From assembly GCA_902786595.1 (NCBI GenBank), contig CADADB010000003.1, forward strand, positions 1 through 64,000: DNA of 64,000 bases, given 5' to 3'. The position numbers and the translations under genes are program-made. Below the pieces are notes generated by a model that saw only the letters and a program-made list of their open reading frames with translations, was not told the DNA's origin and searched no databases. This document shows, one piece after another, positions 37,464 to 46,660 of the stretch (position 1 is the first letter of the stretch; each line of letters begins with the position of its first letter). This stretch comes from an uncultured Bacteroidota bacterium (GTDB taxonomy: Bacteria; Bacteroidota; Bacteroidia; Bacteroidales; WCHB1-69).

Positions 37464-39314
37464 CTACTCCACAGACACCGACTTTGCCAGATTCCTCGGC
37501 TTGTCAACATCGCAGTCGCGGATGACGGCCACGTGGTAAGCCAACAACTGTAACGGGACGGAGGCCACCAGCGGAGTGAGCAATTCCTCGGTTTTGGGGA
37601 TTTCGATGCAGAATTTCGACATCTTCTTCACCGCCGTGTCCCCTTCGGTGACCACGGAGATGATGGTGCCCTTGCGGGCAATGATCTCCTGCACATTGCT
37701 GACAACCTTGTCGTATGTCCCCTGCTCGGTGGCAATCACGATGACGGGCATCGTGGTATCTACCAATGCGATAGGGCCGTGCTTGATCTCAGCGGCAGGG
37801 TATCCTTCCGCATGGATGTAAGAAATCTCCTTCAATTTGAGGGCGCCTTCCAAAGCTACAGGGTAGTTCACGCCTCGGCCCAGGAAAAGGGCGTTGGGTT
37901 TCGTGGCCACATATTGGGCGATGCGCTGGATATGCTGTTCTTGCTCCAACACCTGGCTGATTTTATCGGGAATGGATTCCAAGTCGCTGATCAACTGATG
38001 GTATTGTGATTTGGAGATGGTTCCCTTTTTGCTTGCCAAGCTCAAAGCCATAAGGGACAGCACAGTCACTTGCGCTGTGAAGGCCTTGGTGGATGCCACA
38101 CCGATTTCAGGACCCGCATGGGTGTAGGAACCGGCCATGGTTTCGCGCGCCAGGGTGGATCCCACCACGTTGCAGATGCCGATTACCGTGGCACCGTGTT
38201 TCTTTCCGATTTCCACGGCGGCAAGGGTATCTGCGGTCTCTCCGGACTGTGAAATGGCAATCAGCACGTCATCTTCGTGGATGATCGGGTTACGGTAACG
38301 GAATTCAGAGGCATATTCCACCTCCACAGGTACGCGTACCAAGCTTTCGAAGATGTATTCCGCCACTAAGCCGGCATGCCATGAGGTTCCGCACGCCACA
38401 ATGATGAAACGCTTGGCATTCAGCATTTTCTGCTCATATTCAATAATGCCGCCCAAGGAGACCACATCTTTTTTCAGGTTGATGCGCCCGCGCATACTGT
38501 CGCGAACCGCCTTGGGTTGTTCGAAAATCTCTTTCAGCATGAAAGTGTCGAAACCGCCCTTCTCCAACTGTTCCAAAGTGAGCTCCAGCTTGTGGAAGGA
38601 AGGACGCTTAAGCAGATGCTTGTCGTCGTTGATGTTCTTGATCTTGATGGGCTGACCCAGTTGTAAAACACCCACATCGCCATCTTCCAAATAGACCACG
38701 TCTTGAGTGAACTCAACGATGGGGGCACCGTCAGAGGCGACGAAGAATTCGTTGCCTTCCATGCCGATGAGAAGAGGGCTTCCTTTTTTTGCGACGATTA
38801 ACTGATCCGGTTTTTCAACAGAAAGGATAGCCAAAGCGTAGGTGCCCTCTACCATGCTGAGCGCCAGCATCACGGCGTCGGGCAGGGATAACTGCTCTTT
38901 TTCCTGTACACGTCGTATCAGGTGAACGAGTACCTCTGTGTCGGTTTCACTCTTGAAAACGACCCCTTCCGCTAAGAGACCCTTCTTAAGACTGAGATAA
39001 TTCTCGATAATTCCGTTGTGTATCAGTGCGATTGACCCGTCTTCAGAAACGTGGGGATGGGCATTTTCCTCGCTTGGCTCGCCGTGGGTGGCCCAGCGTG
39101 TGTGGGCTATTCCGGCATGCCCATGCTTGTCTTTGGAAGCGCAGTAAGTGTCCAATTCATCCACACGTCCTTTTTTCTTGTACATTGTGATGTGATCCTC
39201 TTGCATCAGGGCCACTCCCGCGCTGTCGTAGCCGCGGTATTCCAATTTACGCAAGCCATCAATAAGGATGGAATATGCATCTCTGTTTCCTAAATATGCT
39301 ACTATTCCGCACAT
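37464..39314 (-). CDS. glmS: Glutamine-fructose-6-phosphate aminotransferase
   Basis: 616 residues. Cys2 after Met (MCGIVAYLGNRDAYSIL) is the glutaminase nucleophile; HTRWATHGEPSEENAHPH completes the glutaminase site. Two SIS domains follow (ACGTSWHAGLVAEYIFE, ISQSGETADTLAA), ending in CDVDKPRNLAKSVSVE, the conserved C-terminal tail. It makes glucosamine-6-phosphate for peptidoglycan and LPS. It is the last gene of the minus-strand glycogen-synthase-like/DUF4270/glmS unit, 22 nt after DUF4270. No riboswitch or ribozyme-like structure was recognised in the short gap, and expression is probably set by the operon promoter. Confidence 0.97.
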   Translation of the reverse strand: MCGIVAYLGNRDAYSILIDGLRKLEYRGYDSAGVALMQEDHITMYKKKGRVDELDTYCASKDKHGHAGIAHTRWATHGEPSEENAHPHVSEDGSIALIHNGIIENYLSLKKGLLAEGVVFKSETDTEVLVHLIRRVQEKEQLSLPDAVMLALSMVEGTYALAILSVEKPDQLIVAKKGSPLLIGMEGNEFFVASDGAPIVEFTQDVVYLEDGDVGVLQLGQPIKIKNINDDKHLLKRPSFHKLELTLEQLEKGGFDTFMLKEIFEQPKAVRDSMRGRINLKKDVVSLGGIIEYEQKMLNAKRFIIVACGTSWHAGLVAEYIFESLVRVPVEVEYASEFRYRNPIIHEDDVLIAISQSGETADTLAAVEIGKKHGATVIGICNVVGSTLARETMAGSYTHAGPEIGVASTKAFTAQVTVLSLMALSLASKKGTISKSQYHQLISDLESIPDKISQVLEQEQHIQRIAQYVATKPNALFLGRGVNYPVALEGALKLKEISYIHAEGYPAAEIKHGPIALVDTTMPVIVIATEQGTYDKVVSNVQEIIARKGTIISVVTEGDTAVKKMSKFCIEIPKTEELLTPLVASVPLQLLAYHVAVIRDCDVDKPRNLAKSVSVE

Positions 39315-39336
39315 AATGAAAAGATTAGTTGGTTAA

Positions 39337-40650
39337 TTAATATGTCGAATAGGTGACTTCTAATCGAAGCCGTGAAGGCGAAGCCGGGTCGGTGCCGTTC
39401 ATTACGAGCCGGTGAGGTCGAACGGCCGATCCGCGAACAATGAGGTTCACTGAGTTGCTCCAGTCGCCCTGCTGGAGAATGAGCTGTTGCACGTATCGGG
39501 TGATCCGGAAACGGTATTCAGATTTGCTCGCGTCATAACTGCCGCCAAAATAGTTGTCACTGGTGTAGTAGTCGTCGTCGGGCAGGAACCTGATGGCACT
39601 GTCGGATTTACCAATACCTTGCAAGGTGAGAAGATTGGGCTGGATGAAGAACTTCTCGTCAGGATCGGCGTTGGTGATGACCAACTCCGCGCGATGGATG
39701 ATAACCCTGTTGTTAAGCGCAGCAAAAGTATTCTCTAAATAAGGGAATGTGATGCGGGTCTTCACACCGCCGCCGCCTTGGACGAACAATTTATCGCTTC
39801 CCAGCGAAGTTTGCCCTTGCAGTACTTCTTGAATGAAAACAGTATTGCTGGACGATGAATATTCGTGGTTGAATTTCGTGAACCGGACACAGTTGTCGGA
39901 ACACGAGAACGTGTAGCGCTGACCATGATCCTGGTCATTATGGTAATAGACAATCAAGCCGCTCAAGGCACTCGTCATGTTGGTTAACAGCATATAGCCG
40001 TCGTTGCCAGTGTGGGAGACAGATTCTATATACAGTCCTTTCAGGAAATCATTAAAATGATTGTTCAAGTCGTCTTGATGGTTGAGCAGATATTGTCCGA
40101 ACTGCTGCGAAAGCCGTATGCGCAGGTGTGCGCCGAGAACACTGGTGTCAACCACAATGTTGGAAGTAGGCCGGATGGGATAGCCGGTGAGACTGTAGTT
40201 GAGCGGTGTGGGATCGAAGCTCACCGTGCTGTTTTGGTAATAATTCGTTTGTGAATCCAGCTTCTCGTTGAGTTGGTGAACGCGAATTCCGACACAGGAG
40301 TTGGTGTCGCCGTAATATCCGGCAATCTGAATGGTCAGGACGAGGGAGTCGATAACGGGATGCGAGCCGAAGTTGACGGCGGCTCCGCTGAGGGCCAGCT
40401 GCGTGAAGATACCGGCACTGCTTTTGCCGAACACGGGGTCGGATAGGTGTCCCAATATGTTGGCGGAGGTGTTGGTGGTGTTGATGGTGTCTTCTAGAAC
40501 GGAATACGCCTGTAACGTTATGGTGTCCGTGAATTCGGTGTTCTCGAGATTTCCGAGAATATCCTCACCTATGTTTGTGTGCTCATCTTTGCAGGAACTG
40601 AGCATTATGCACGTCAGGAGCACTAAAGTGCATGTCAGGATTTTTTTCAT
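39337..40650 (-). CDS. DUF4270 lipoprotein
   Basis: 437 residues with a lipoprotein signal (MKKILTCTLVLLTCIML then SSCKDEHTNIG), cysteine at residue 20. The opening DEHTNIGEDILGNLENTEFTDTITLQAYSVLEDTI and the recurrent HLSDPVFGKSSAGIFTQL are characteristic of DUF4270, a Bacteroidetes-specific outer-membrane lipoprotein family of unknown function. It overlaps the glycogen-synthase-like gene by one base (TAATG) and precedes glmS by 22 nt. This gene order is, from memory, conserved in Bacteroidales and suggests a link with envelope sugar metabolism, which is inference only. Confidence 0.88.
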   Translation of the reverse strand: MKKILTCTLVLLTCIMLSSCKDEHTNIGEDILGNLENTEFTDTITLQAYSVLEDTINTTNTSANILGHLSDPVFGKSSAGIFTQLALSGAAVNFGSHPVIDSLVLTIQIAGYYGDTNSCVGIRVHQLNEKLDSQTNYYQNSTVSFDPTPLNYSLTGYPIRPTSNIVVDTSVLGAHLRIRLSQQFGQYLLNHQDDLNNHFNDFLKGLYIESVSHTGNDGYMLLTNMTSALSGLIVYYHNDQDHGQRYTFSCSDNCVRFTKFNHEYSSSSNTVFIQEVLQGQTSLGSDKLFVQGGGGVKTRITFPYLENTFAALNNRVIIHRAELVITNADPDEKFFIQPNLLTLQGIGKSDSAIRFLPDDDYYTSDNYFGGSYDASKSEYRFRITRYVQQLILQQGDWSNSVNLIVRGSAVRPHRLVMNGTDPASPSRLRLEVTYSTY

Positions 40651-41474
40651 TAATAAGATTCGTTTGCTTTGGAAGCCAAAAGTTCATCGTAAAATTCATC
40701 GTACATATCCACGTAATTGTCATCGTCAGGATGCTGAAGTACGGGTTTCCCTGATTTTTCTACGTATGTGAGGAGCTTTTTCTTGATATCCTTGGTGAGC
40801 GCGATGCCGTCTGAGTAGTCGATGGCGGCTTGGATGATCTGGTCGTAGCCGGCTTTTCTGAAATGCTTGAGCCCAGAAGTCGGAATGTTGGTTTGTTTGA
40901 GCTTCTTCGCGAAGTTGAGCGAGAACTTTTCGGGGAACTCGTCCGGCATGATGGAGAAGACAACCTGGGTGCCCTGCAACAACGGCTCGTCCTTATAGAC
41001 GGTTTTGACGAAAAGGGGCACCAATGCGGAGATCCAACCATGGCAGTGGATGATGTTGGGGTCCCATCCGAGCTTGCGGACGGTCTCAATCACCCCTTTC
41101 GCATAAAAGATGGCTCTCGAGTCGTTGTCGGGATAAAACACACCTTCCGCATCGTAATATTGGGTTTTCCGTTTGAAAAAGTCCTCGCTGTCGATGAAAT
41201 AGATCTGCATGCGAACGTTTTGCAGGGAAGCCACTTTGATGATGAGCGGATGGTCAGTATCTTCGATGATGATGTTCTGGCCAGACAGCCGGATGACCTC
41301 GTGGAGCATGTGTTTGTGGTCGTTCACACAGCCGAATTTCGGCATGAACGTGCGGATTTCGTTCTCTCTCTCCTGTATTCCCTGAGGCAGGAACCGACAA
41401 ATGTTGGAGATGTATCCCTCAGGAAAATAGGGGTAAATCTCTGGTGTGATGAATAAAACCTTCTTCTGAGCCAT
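40650..41474 (-). CDS. Glycogen/starch-synthase-like protein, N-terminal half only
   Basis: 274 residues from the ATG at 41474 (MAQKKVLFITPEIYPYF); the open frame extends upstream across the promoter and was not used. It resembles the N-terminal GT5 half of glycogen synthase (KKVLFITPEIYPYFPEGYISNICRFLP, IIHCHGWISALVPLFVKTVY, VFSIMPDEFPEKFS) but stops before the C-terminal GT-B domain, about half the normal 480-550 residues, with no frameshift remnant visible. The nucleotide-sugar half is therefore missing, so it may be non-catalytic or need a partner. First gene of the DUF4270/glmS unit. Confidence 0.82.
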   Translation of the reverse strand: MAQKKVLFITPEIYPYFPEGYISNICRFLPQGIQERENEIRTFMPKFGCVNDHKHMLHEVIRLSGQNIIIEDTDHPLIIKVASLQNVRMQIYFIDSEDFFKRKTQYYDAEGVFYPDNDSRAIFYAKGVIETVRKLGWDPNIIHCHGWISALVPLFVKTVYKDEPLLQGTQVVFSIMPDEFPEKFSLNFAKKLKQTNIPTSGLKHFRKAGYDQIIQAAIDYSDGIALTKDIKKKLLTYVEKSGKPVLQHPDDDNYVDMYDEFYDELLASKANESY

Positions 41475-41492
41475 TTTAATATTTTTAGACGG

Positions 41493-41500
41493 CAAATATA
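41493..41500 (-). promoter_or_regulatory. -7 element TATATTTG for the DUF4270/glmS operon
   Basis: CAAATATA on the plus strand, 19 nt before the ATG at 41474; a TTTG lies 15 nt further upstream. Confidence 0.6.
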
Positions 41501-41559
41501 CGATTTTTTTCAATACAAAATTTTTTTTTTCAAAGTGGTGCACCATATCAAAAAAATTG

Positions 41560-41567
41560 TATTTTTG
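41560..41567 (+). promoter_or_regulatory. -7 element TATTTTTG for tRNA-Leu
   Basis: Exact TAnnTTTG match ending 12 nt before the mature tRNA 5' end. Confidence 0.65.
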
Positions 41568-41579
41568 CCGCGCCTTTTA

Positions 41580-41663
41580 GCCCAGGTGGTGGAATTGGTA
41601 GACACGCTACTTTGAGGGGGTAGTGGGAGTACTCCCGTGCAAGTTCGACTCTTGTCCTGGGCA
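41580..41663 (+). tRNA. tRNA-Leu (anticodon GAG)
   Basis: 84 nt, cloverleaf drawn by hand: acceptor GCCCAGG/CCTGGGC, D arm with GGTGG...GGTAGACAC as in class II leucine tRNAs, anticodon stem CTACT/GGTAG with loop TTGAGGG (anticodon GAG), a long variable arm GGGAGTACTCCC, T arm GCAAG-TTCGACT-CTTGT. Discriminator A; CCA is not encoded. It reads CUC/CUU codons. Its overall sequence is close to E. coli leuU. It has its own promoter and a strong terminator. Confidence 0.95.
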
Positions 41664-41673
41664 CAAAAAAAAA

Positions 41674-41699
41674 GCCGTTCATTCGAACGGCTTTTTTTT
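41674..41699. terminator. Bidirectional intrinsic terminator after tRNA-Leu
   Basis: GCCGTTC (41674-41680) pairs with GAACGGC (41685-41691), followed by eight T; the A-run before it gives a T-run on the minus strand, so it can also end the aminotransferase transcript. Confidence 0.92.
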
Positions 41700-41703
41700 A
41701 TGC

Positions 41704-41738
41704 CAACAGCCAACAGCCAATAGCTAACAGCCAACAGC
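41704..41738. repeat. Heptad array, 5 units CAACAGC-like
   Basis: Five 7-nt units. The stop codon of the aminotransferase (41724-41726, minus strand) and its last residues AVGC are encoded inside the array. Confidence 0.85.
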
Positions 41739-42890
41739 CGCAATCCTCCGTAACCCCTCTAATACGGTCTCGCGGTTCGTGCCGATGTTCATCCGCATGA
41801 ACCCTTCGCCTTCGGCACCGAAGTCCGTGCCGTTGTTCAGACCCAATTTGGCATCATAGACTAACTTGCGAACCAACTCTTTCTGCGGGAGATTCCAGGC
41901 GCGGAAGTCCATCCATAGCAGAAACGATGCTTCCGGACGCATGAAGGTGATTTCGGGACAATGCTCTTTCAAATATTGCTCTGCCGCGTTGATGTTACCT
42001 TGCAGGTACATTAGCAGCTGTTGCAGCCATTCCTCACCGTGGGCGAAGGCCGCCTCGGCTGCGTAATATCCGAAGATGTGGCCCAATGACAGTTCGTTGT
42101 GGTCGAGGAAACCGAAAAACTCCTTGCGTATGTTCTCGTCAGCCACGTAGCACACAGACGACGCCAATCCCGCCATGTTGAAGGTCTTGCTTGGCGCAAA
42201 GAAAGTGATGGAGTTGTGCTCGGCAGCTTCCGAAACCGTCGTGAACGAGGTGTGTCTGAAACCGGGGTAGGTGAGGTCGGCATGGATCTCGTCGGAAATG
42301 ACTAACACGCCTTTTCGAAGGCAGATATCGGCCACCCGCGATAGCTCTTCTTTCGTCCAAACAGTGCCGCCGGGGTTATGCGGGTTGCTGAGGATCAGCA
42401 GCTTGCAACCCTCGGCTTTGCGTTCGAAATCTTCGAAGTCGAAGGTGAAGCGGCCGTTCTCCGTCTTCAACGGGCTGCTCACGAACACTCTTCCGGTGCG
42501 GTGCGGAACGTTGATGAAAGGTGGATAGACCGGCGTGGTGATCAGCACCTTGTCGCCCGGCCGCGTGAAGGTCTGCAGTGCGTAGGCGATGCCCTGCACG
42601 ATGCCCGGAACAAAGCGCATGCGGTTCCATTTCGTGGCGATGCCGTACCGTTTCTGGAACCAGTTCAGCACAGCCATCTTGTAGCCGTCTGGCGCGAAGG
42701 TGTACCCCAAAACCTCATGCTCGCAGCGTTTCCGTATCGCCTCCAGAATGAAATCCGGCGTCTTGAAATCCATGTCCGCCACCCACATCGGCAGCAAATC
42801 GTCCGTCCCGAACACTTCCGGGGTCATGTCGTGTTTCACGCAATACGTGCCCTTGCGGGGGGCGATGTCATCGAAGTTGTACTGTCTCAT
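41724..42890 (-). CDS. MalY/PatB-like aminotransferase or cystathionine beta-lyase
   Basis: 388 residues from the ATG at 42890 (MRQYNFDDIAPRKGTYCVKH). Fold-type I PLP enzyme: LPMWVADMDFKTPDFILEAI at the N-terminus, NPHNPGGTVWT, DEIHADLTYPG, and FAPSKTFNMAGL with the PLP-binding Lys. These features are those of the PatB/MalY group (C-S beta-lyase, sometimes regulatory). The frame continues upstream to 43004 through thirteen 7-nt repeats (translated as FNIQHSTFSI-type repeats); this is not believed to be native. The C-terminal four residues come from another heptad array. Cytosolic; makes pyruvate, ammonia and a thiol from cystathionine or cysteine-S-conjugates, specificity unproven. Confidence 0.88.
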   Translation of the reverse strand: MRQYNFDDIAPRKGTYCVKHDMTPEVFGTDDLLPMWVADMDFKTPDFILEAIRKRCEHEVLGYTFAPDGYKMAVLNWFQKRYGIATKWNRMRFVPGIVQGIAYALQTFTRPGDKVLITTPVYPPFINVPHRTGRVFVSSPLKTENGRFTFDFEDFERKAEGCKLLILSNPHNPGGTVWTKEELSRVADICLRKGVLVISDEIHADLTYPGFRHTSFTTVSEAAEHNSITFFAPSKTFNMAGLASSVCYVADENIRKEFFGFLDHNELSLGHIFGYYAAEAAFAHGEEWLQQLLMYLQGNINAAEQYLKEHCPEITFMRPEASFLLWMDFRAWNLPQKELVRKLVYDAKLGLNNGTDFGAEGEGFMRMNIGTNRETVLEGLRRIAAVGC

Positions 42891-42981
42891 AATGCTGAAT
42901 GTTGAATGTTGAATGCTGAATGTTGAATGTTGAATGTTGAATGTTGAATGAAGAATGTAGAATGATGAATATAGGATGTTA
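42891..42981. repeat. Longest heptad array, 13 units AATGTTG-like
   Basis: Thirteen in-phase 7-nt units (AATGTTG, AATGCTG, later AATGAAG, AATGTAG, AATGATG, AATATAG) begin directly next to the aminotransferase ATG, on its upstream side. Confidence 0.92.
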
Positions 42982-43056
42982 AATGTTTTTTTTTGAGGAT
43001 GCAATATTTCTATTTGTTTTTCGTTATTTAAGTATGTTTAACAAAATAGATAATAA

Positions 43057-43443
43057 ATGGAAACGGAGAATGTAATCGTGAAAAAGAGTAAGGATTTTGC
43101 TTTGAGAATTATCAATATGTATCAGTATTTGTGTGGGGAAAAGCGGGAGTATGTGATGTCGAAACAAATTTTGCGGAGTGGTACAAGTATAGGGGCAAAT
43201 ATTCGCGAGGGTGTTAGGGGGCAGACAAAGCCTGATTTTATAGCAAAAATGAGTGTCGCACAGAAAGAAGCAGAGGAGACGAGTTATTGGCTGGAACTGT
43301 TGTATGAAAGTGGCTACATAAACAAAACAATATTCGAAAGTATGTATAGGGATAATCTTGAAATCAATAGAATTCTCGCCTCCATTATTCTAACGGCTCG
43401 TCAAAATCTAAAGAAACAGTTAAAACCCAAAGCAGAATCATAA
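43057..43443 (+). CDS. Four-helix-bundle protein (S23/IVP-like)
   Basis: 128 residues. The pattern is the TIGR02436/S23 four-helix bundle family: KSKDFALRIINMYQYL in helix 1, SKQILRSGTSIGANIREGV with the conserved GTSIGANIxE in the second segment, DFIAKMSVAQKEAEETSYWLELLYE and the final helix NRILASIILTARQN. In other bacteria such proteins sit in intervening sequences of 23S rRNA genes; here it is a stand-alone gene flanked by heptad arrays in opposite orientation, with no rRNA nearby. Function unknown. Confidence 0.88.
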   Translation: METENVIVKKSKDFALRIINMYQYLCGEKREYVMSKQILRSGTSIGANIREGVRGQTKPDFIAKMSVAQKEAEETSYWLELLYESGYINKTIFESMYRDNLEINRILASIILTARQNLKKQLKPKAES

Positions 43444-43460
43444 TCTTGTCGGTATATGTT

Positions 43461-43488
43461 ATTCAGCATTCATCATTCATCATTCATA
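43461..43488. repeat. Heptad array, 4 units ATTCATC-like
   Basis: Four 7-nt units, reverse complement in style of the 42891-42981 array on the other side of the four-helix-bundle gene. Confidence 0.8.
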
Positions 43489-43505
43489 ATTAAATCAACT
43501 CCTCC

Positions 43506-44135
43506 TTATTCGTCATTGTGTCCGTACGCCCTCTCAAACTCCGTCCTTGCCAGAATGGAGCGGCCTAATGTCGCTTCGTCGGCGTATTCGAGTTCCTCGC
43601 CGACGCCGATGCCGCGCGCGATAGTGGTGACTGTGGGTACTTTTCCTTGTATGTTCTTGTAGATGAAGAAGTTGGTGGTGTCGCCCTCCACGGTGGCGGG
43701 CAGCGCAAGGATAACCTCCTTGATGCCGCCGGCCTCGATGCGGTCAAACAGCTCTTTGATGGTGAGTTGCTGTATGCCGATGCCGTCCATAGGGGAGATG
43801 ACCCCGCCGAGAACGTGATAAACCCCTTGGTACTGGTGGGTGTTCTCGATGGCGATGACGTCGCGGATGTCCTGCACCACGCAGATGACTCTGGCATCAC
43901 GCTTCGGGTTGGCGCAGATGTCGCAAATCTCGTGGTCGGAGATATTATGGCATTGCCGACAAAAGACTACATCGCTTTTGAGCTTGTTGATGCGGTCGGT
44001 GAGCATCGTCACATTGGCCTCATCCTGCTTGATGAGATGCAATGCGAGTCGCAATGCGGATCGCTTCCCAATGCCCGGCAGCTTCGAGATTTCATTGACA
44101 GCGTTCTCTAAATTTTTGGAATACAGGGAAATCAT
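43506..44135 (-). CDS. recR: Recombination protein RecR
   Basis: 209 residues. Helix-hairpin-helix [16 protein letters not shown], a zinc finger C59-C62-C71-C74 ([17 protein letters not shown]), and a Toprim domain ([28 protein letters not shown]). RecR loads RecA at gaps together with RecF/RecO. The ATG overlaps the M16 peptidase stop by four bases, making it the last gene of the mtaB/M16/recR unit. Cytosolic, full length. Confidence 0.97.
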   Translation of the reverse strand: MISLYSKNLENAVNEISKLPGIGKRSALRLALHLIKQDEANVTMLTDRINKLKSDVVFCRQCHNISDHEICDICANPKRDARVICVVQDIRDVIAIENTHQYQGVYHVLGGVISPMDGIGIQQLTIKELFDRIEAGGIKEVILALPATVEGDTTNFFIYKNIQGKVPTVTTIARGIGVGEELEYADEATLGRSILARTEFERAYGHNDE

Positions 44136-45364
44136 TCTTCTTCGGAATCAAAAATGAGGGTGGTGAAACGGGGTAGATCAAATATATCGTTGGCCACTTC
44201 GCAGAGCTGTTCCGCCGTGATGTTCTCTATGGTGCGGATGTCTTCGTCCATGGTGGACACCTCGTCGTAGAACAGGGCGATGTGCCCTGCGGCGAGCAGC
44301 TCGTTGAGCTTGCTCTCCTGAGCGAGCGCGAGCTGTCCAATGTACTGCTTCTTAGCGTAATAAAGTTGCAATGAACCTAATTGCTGCCTCTTCAGCTTCT
44401 CTAACTCGCGATGCACCAGATCCAGGCAATGGTCGCGCTCGTGCGCGTCACAGCCGAAATAGACACTGAAGAGACCGCAGTCGGAGAAAGCGTTGAAGTA
44501 GGATTCCACGGTGTAGGCCAGACCTTTCTTTTCTCGGACACTCATGTTGAGTCGCGTGTTTTGTCCTTGACCACCCAAGATGTTGTTTAGCAGCATGAAA
44601 GGGATGCGCTTTGGGCTGTGGATGTCGTATGCAAGGGTGCCAGTGACCACATTGGTCTGGGAGGTGTTTTTGCTCACCGTACGGCTTTGGGGACAGTATT
44701 GGCCAAGCGGTTGGCGGCGGCGGGAACCTTCTTTCATCCTGCCGTTTCCGAAATGTTTCTCGCACAGGCGCACCAGTTTTTCCGTCGAGATGTTCCCCAC
44801 AGAAGCCAAAACCACGTTTTCCAAAGTGTAATTGCGGCCAATGAAATCCATGATGTCCTCTCGGTGGATATGTTGCACGCTTTCTTTTGTGCCGAGGATG
44901 TTTTTGCCCATGTCGTGTTGGTAAAACACCAACGATTCAAAGTCGTCAAAAATCAGCTCTGAAGGGCTGTCATTGTAGTAGTTGATTTCTTCAAAGATGA
45001 CGGTTTTCTCCTTTTCAAGCTCTTTTTTGGGGAAGGTGGCATGAAAAAAGATGTCGGCGAGAAGTTCGACTGCGCGGGGGTAGTCGGGGGAGAGGAAGGA
45101 GGCATAGAAGTCGGTCTCCTCTTTGGAGGTGCTGGCATTGAGGTCGCCGCCGACGCTCTCCATGCGGTTAATGACGCGGTAGGCGTTACGTTTTTCAGTC
45201 CCTTTAAAGATGGTATGCTCCACAAAATGCGCCAGACCCGGATGTTGCTCGGGCTCGTCGCGCGTACCGGCATCGATGAGGATGCCGAAATGGGAAATGG
45301 GGGACGCGGTGGGGATGTGCAGCAGTCTAAGACCGTTCCTCAGTCTTATAACACGGTGCGGCAT
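44132..45364 (-). CDS. M16 family zinc peptidase
   Basis: 410 residues. The inverted zinc motif HxxEH is at H46-E49-H50 ([12 protein letters not shown]), with the third ligand Glu expected near residue 126 ([16 protein letters not shown]). The C-terminal half is the non-catalytic M16C domain. No signal peptide is seen, so it is probably cytosolic or peripheral, unlike the pitrilysins. It overlaps mtaB by 19 nt and recR by 4 nt. Function in this operon is unknown; processing of peptides is inferred. Confidence 0.92.
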   Translation of the reverse strand: MPHRVIRLRNGLRLLHIPTASPISHFGILIDAGTRDEPEQHPGLAHFVEHTIFKGTEKRNAYRVINRMESVGGDLNASTSKEETDFYASFLSPDYPRAVELLADIFFHATFPKKELEKEKTVIFEEINYYNDSPSELIFDDFESLVFYQHDMGKNILGTKESVQHIHREDIMDFIGRNYTLENVVLASVGNISTEKLVRLCEKHFGNGRMKEGSRRRQPLGQYCPQSRTVSKNTSQTNVVTGTLAYDIHSPKRIPFMLLNNILGGQGQNTRLNMSVREKKGLAYTVESYFNAFSDCGLFSVYFGCDAHERDHCLDLVHRELEKLKRQQLGSLQLYYAKKQYIGQLALAQESKLNELLAAGHIALFYDEVSTMDEDIRTIENITAEQLCEVANDIFDLPRFTTLIFDSEEE

Positions 45365-46572
45365 GGATCTACAGTGATGGTTTGGATAGTGTTTATAATG
45401 TCTTCACTGTAAGGAACTTGCACGCGGATATAGTTGTCGGTGAATCCTGATAGCATGTCGTCGCTCACCTGAGACTCCACCAGCACGGGACGTTCCTGGC
45501 CGGCACACTGATCGTAGAAGGCGCGCTTCTTCTCATTGGAGAGGGCGATGAGTTGCTGGGTGCGCTCGTCCTTGACATCTTCGGGAATTTGGTTCTCCAT
45601 GATGTTGGCGGCGGTGCGAGGACGGCGTGAATAGCTGAAGACGTGCATGTAGCTGATGGGCTGCTCGGCGAGGAAGTTGTAGGTTTCCTCGAATTCCTCG
45701 TCGGTCTCGCCGGGAAATCCGGTGATGACGTCGCAGGCGATGCATGCATCGGGCATCAGCTTCTTGATTTTCTGCACCTTCTCGGCATATTGGGCAGTGG
45801 TGTATCGGCGGCGCATCTCGCTGAGGATGCGGTCGCAGCCCGACTGCAGGGGCAGGTGGAAGTGCGGCATCAGGATGTCGTTCTTAGCCACCAACTTGAT
45901 GATGTCGTCGGTGAGCAATTCGGGTTCGAGGGAAGAGATGCGCACGCGTTCGATGGCTTTCTGTTTGACGATTGCCTTGAGGAGCTTGGTGAAGTCCTCG
46001 TTGGTGCCGCGCCCGAAGTCTCCGATGTTGACGCCGGTGAGGTTGACCTCGTGAACCCCTTGGTCAGCAATTTCTTGGATGTTTTTGAGAACCCCTTCGA
46101 TGGTATCGCTGCGACTCTTGCCGCGGGCAATCCAAACAGTGCAGTAGGTGCAGTGGGTGTTGCAGCCGTCCTGGATTTTGAGGAAGGAACGGGTGCGATC
46201 GTGGATGGAGTAGGTGGCGAAGAAGTTTGGAGAGGGTTTGACCTCGCGGGTGACGATGTAATCGACCACACTCATCTTGTTGTGGCTGCCGAAGACCTTG
46301 TCGACACCGGCCCAACGTTCGAGCAGTTCGGGTTTGAGCGCACTGTAGCAGCCGATGAGCATGATGGCCGCCAACGGGTTTTCGCGGTGCAGTTTCGACA
46401 CCAAATTCCGGGTCTTCTTCTCCGCTGCTCCCGTCACGGCGCAGGTGTTCACAATGACGATCTCGGGCACTCCGCCTTGCGTCCAACCGCGCTTCTCCAG
46501 TTCTGCGGCAATCGCTGATGACTCGCTGAAATTCAGCTTGCATCCTAACGTGTGAATTATAAAATTCTTCAT
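45346..46572 (-). CDS. mtaB: tRNA t6A37 methylthiotransferase
   Basis: 408 residues. N-terminal MTTase domain starts HTLGCKLNFSES with the first cluster cysteines (CKLN, NTCAV, GCYS) and the radical SAM motif CNTHCTYC near residue 144, then a TRAM-like tail. The family makes ms2t6A from t6A at position 37 of tRNAs reading ANN codons. MtaB rather than MiaB or RimO is called from the opening GCKLN and the length. The promoter core is at 46661. First gene of the unit. Confidence 0.93.
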   Translation of the reverse strand: MKNFIIHTLGCKLNFSESSAIAAELEKRGWTQGGVPEIVIVNTCAVTGAAEKKTRNLVSKLHRENPLAAIMLIGCYSALKPELLERWAGVDKVFGSHNKMSVVDYIVTREVKPSPNFFATYSIHDRTRSFLKIQDGCNTHCTYCTVWIARGKSRSDTIEGVLKNIQEIADQGVHEVNLTGVNIGDFGRGTNEDFTKLLKAIVKQKAIERVRISSLEPELLTDDIIKLVAKNDILMPHFHLPLQSGCDRILSEMRRRYTTAQYAEKVQKIKKLMPDACIACDVITGFPGETDEEFEETYNFLAEQPISYMHVFSYSRRPRTAANIMENQIPEDVKDERTQQLIALSNEKKRAFYDQCAGQERPVLVESQVSDDMLSGFTDNYIRVQVPYSEDIINTIQTITVDPCRTVL

Positions 46573-46660
46573 TTATATATTATTTTTACTCTCAAAATTA
46601 ATACCCCACATCCTGACAGCCAGTTTTTTGCCTTTAAGTTAAGCAAATTTTTTCGGCGCG

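Noticed and set aside
41580-41663. Other anticodon registers for the tRNA
   Set aside because: Only the CTACT/GGTAG stem leaves a seven-base loop; it gives GAG and matches the class II leucine layout.
42891-42981. CRISPR-like array
   Set aside because: Units are only 7 nt without spacers and without cas genes.
45643-46518. 291-residue plus frame
   Set aside because: Antisense to mtaB, which has the radical SAM motif.
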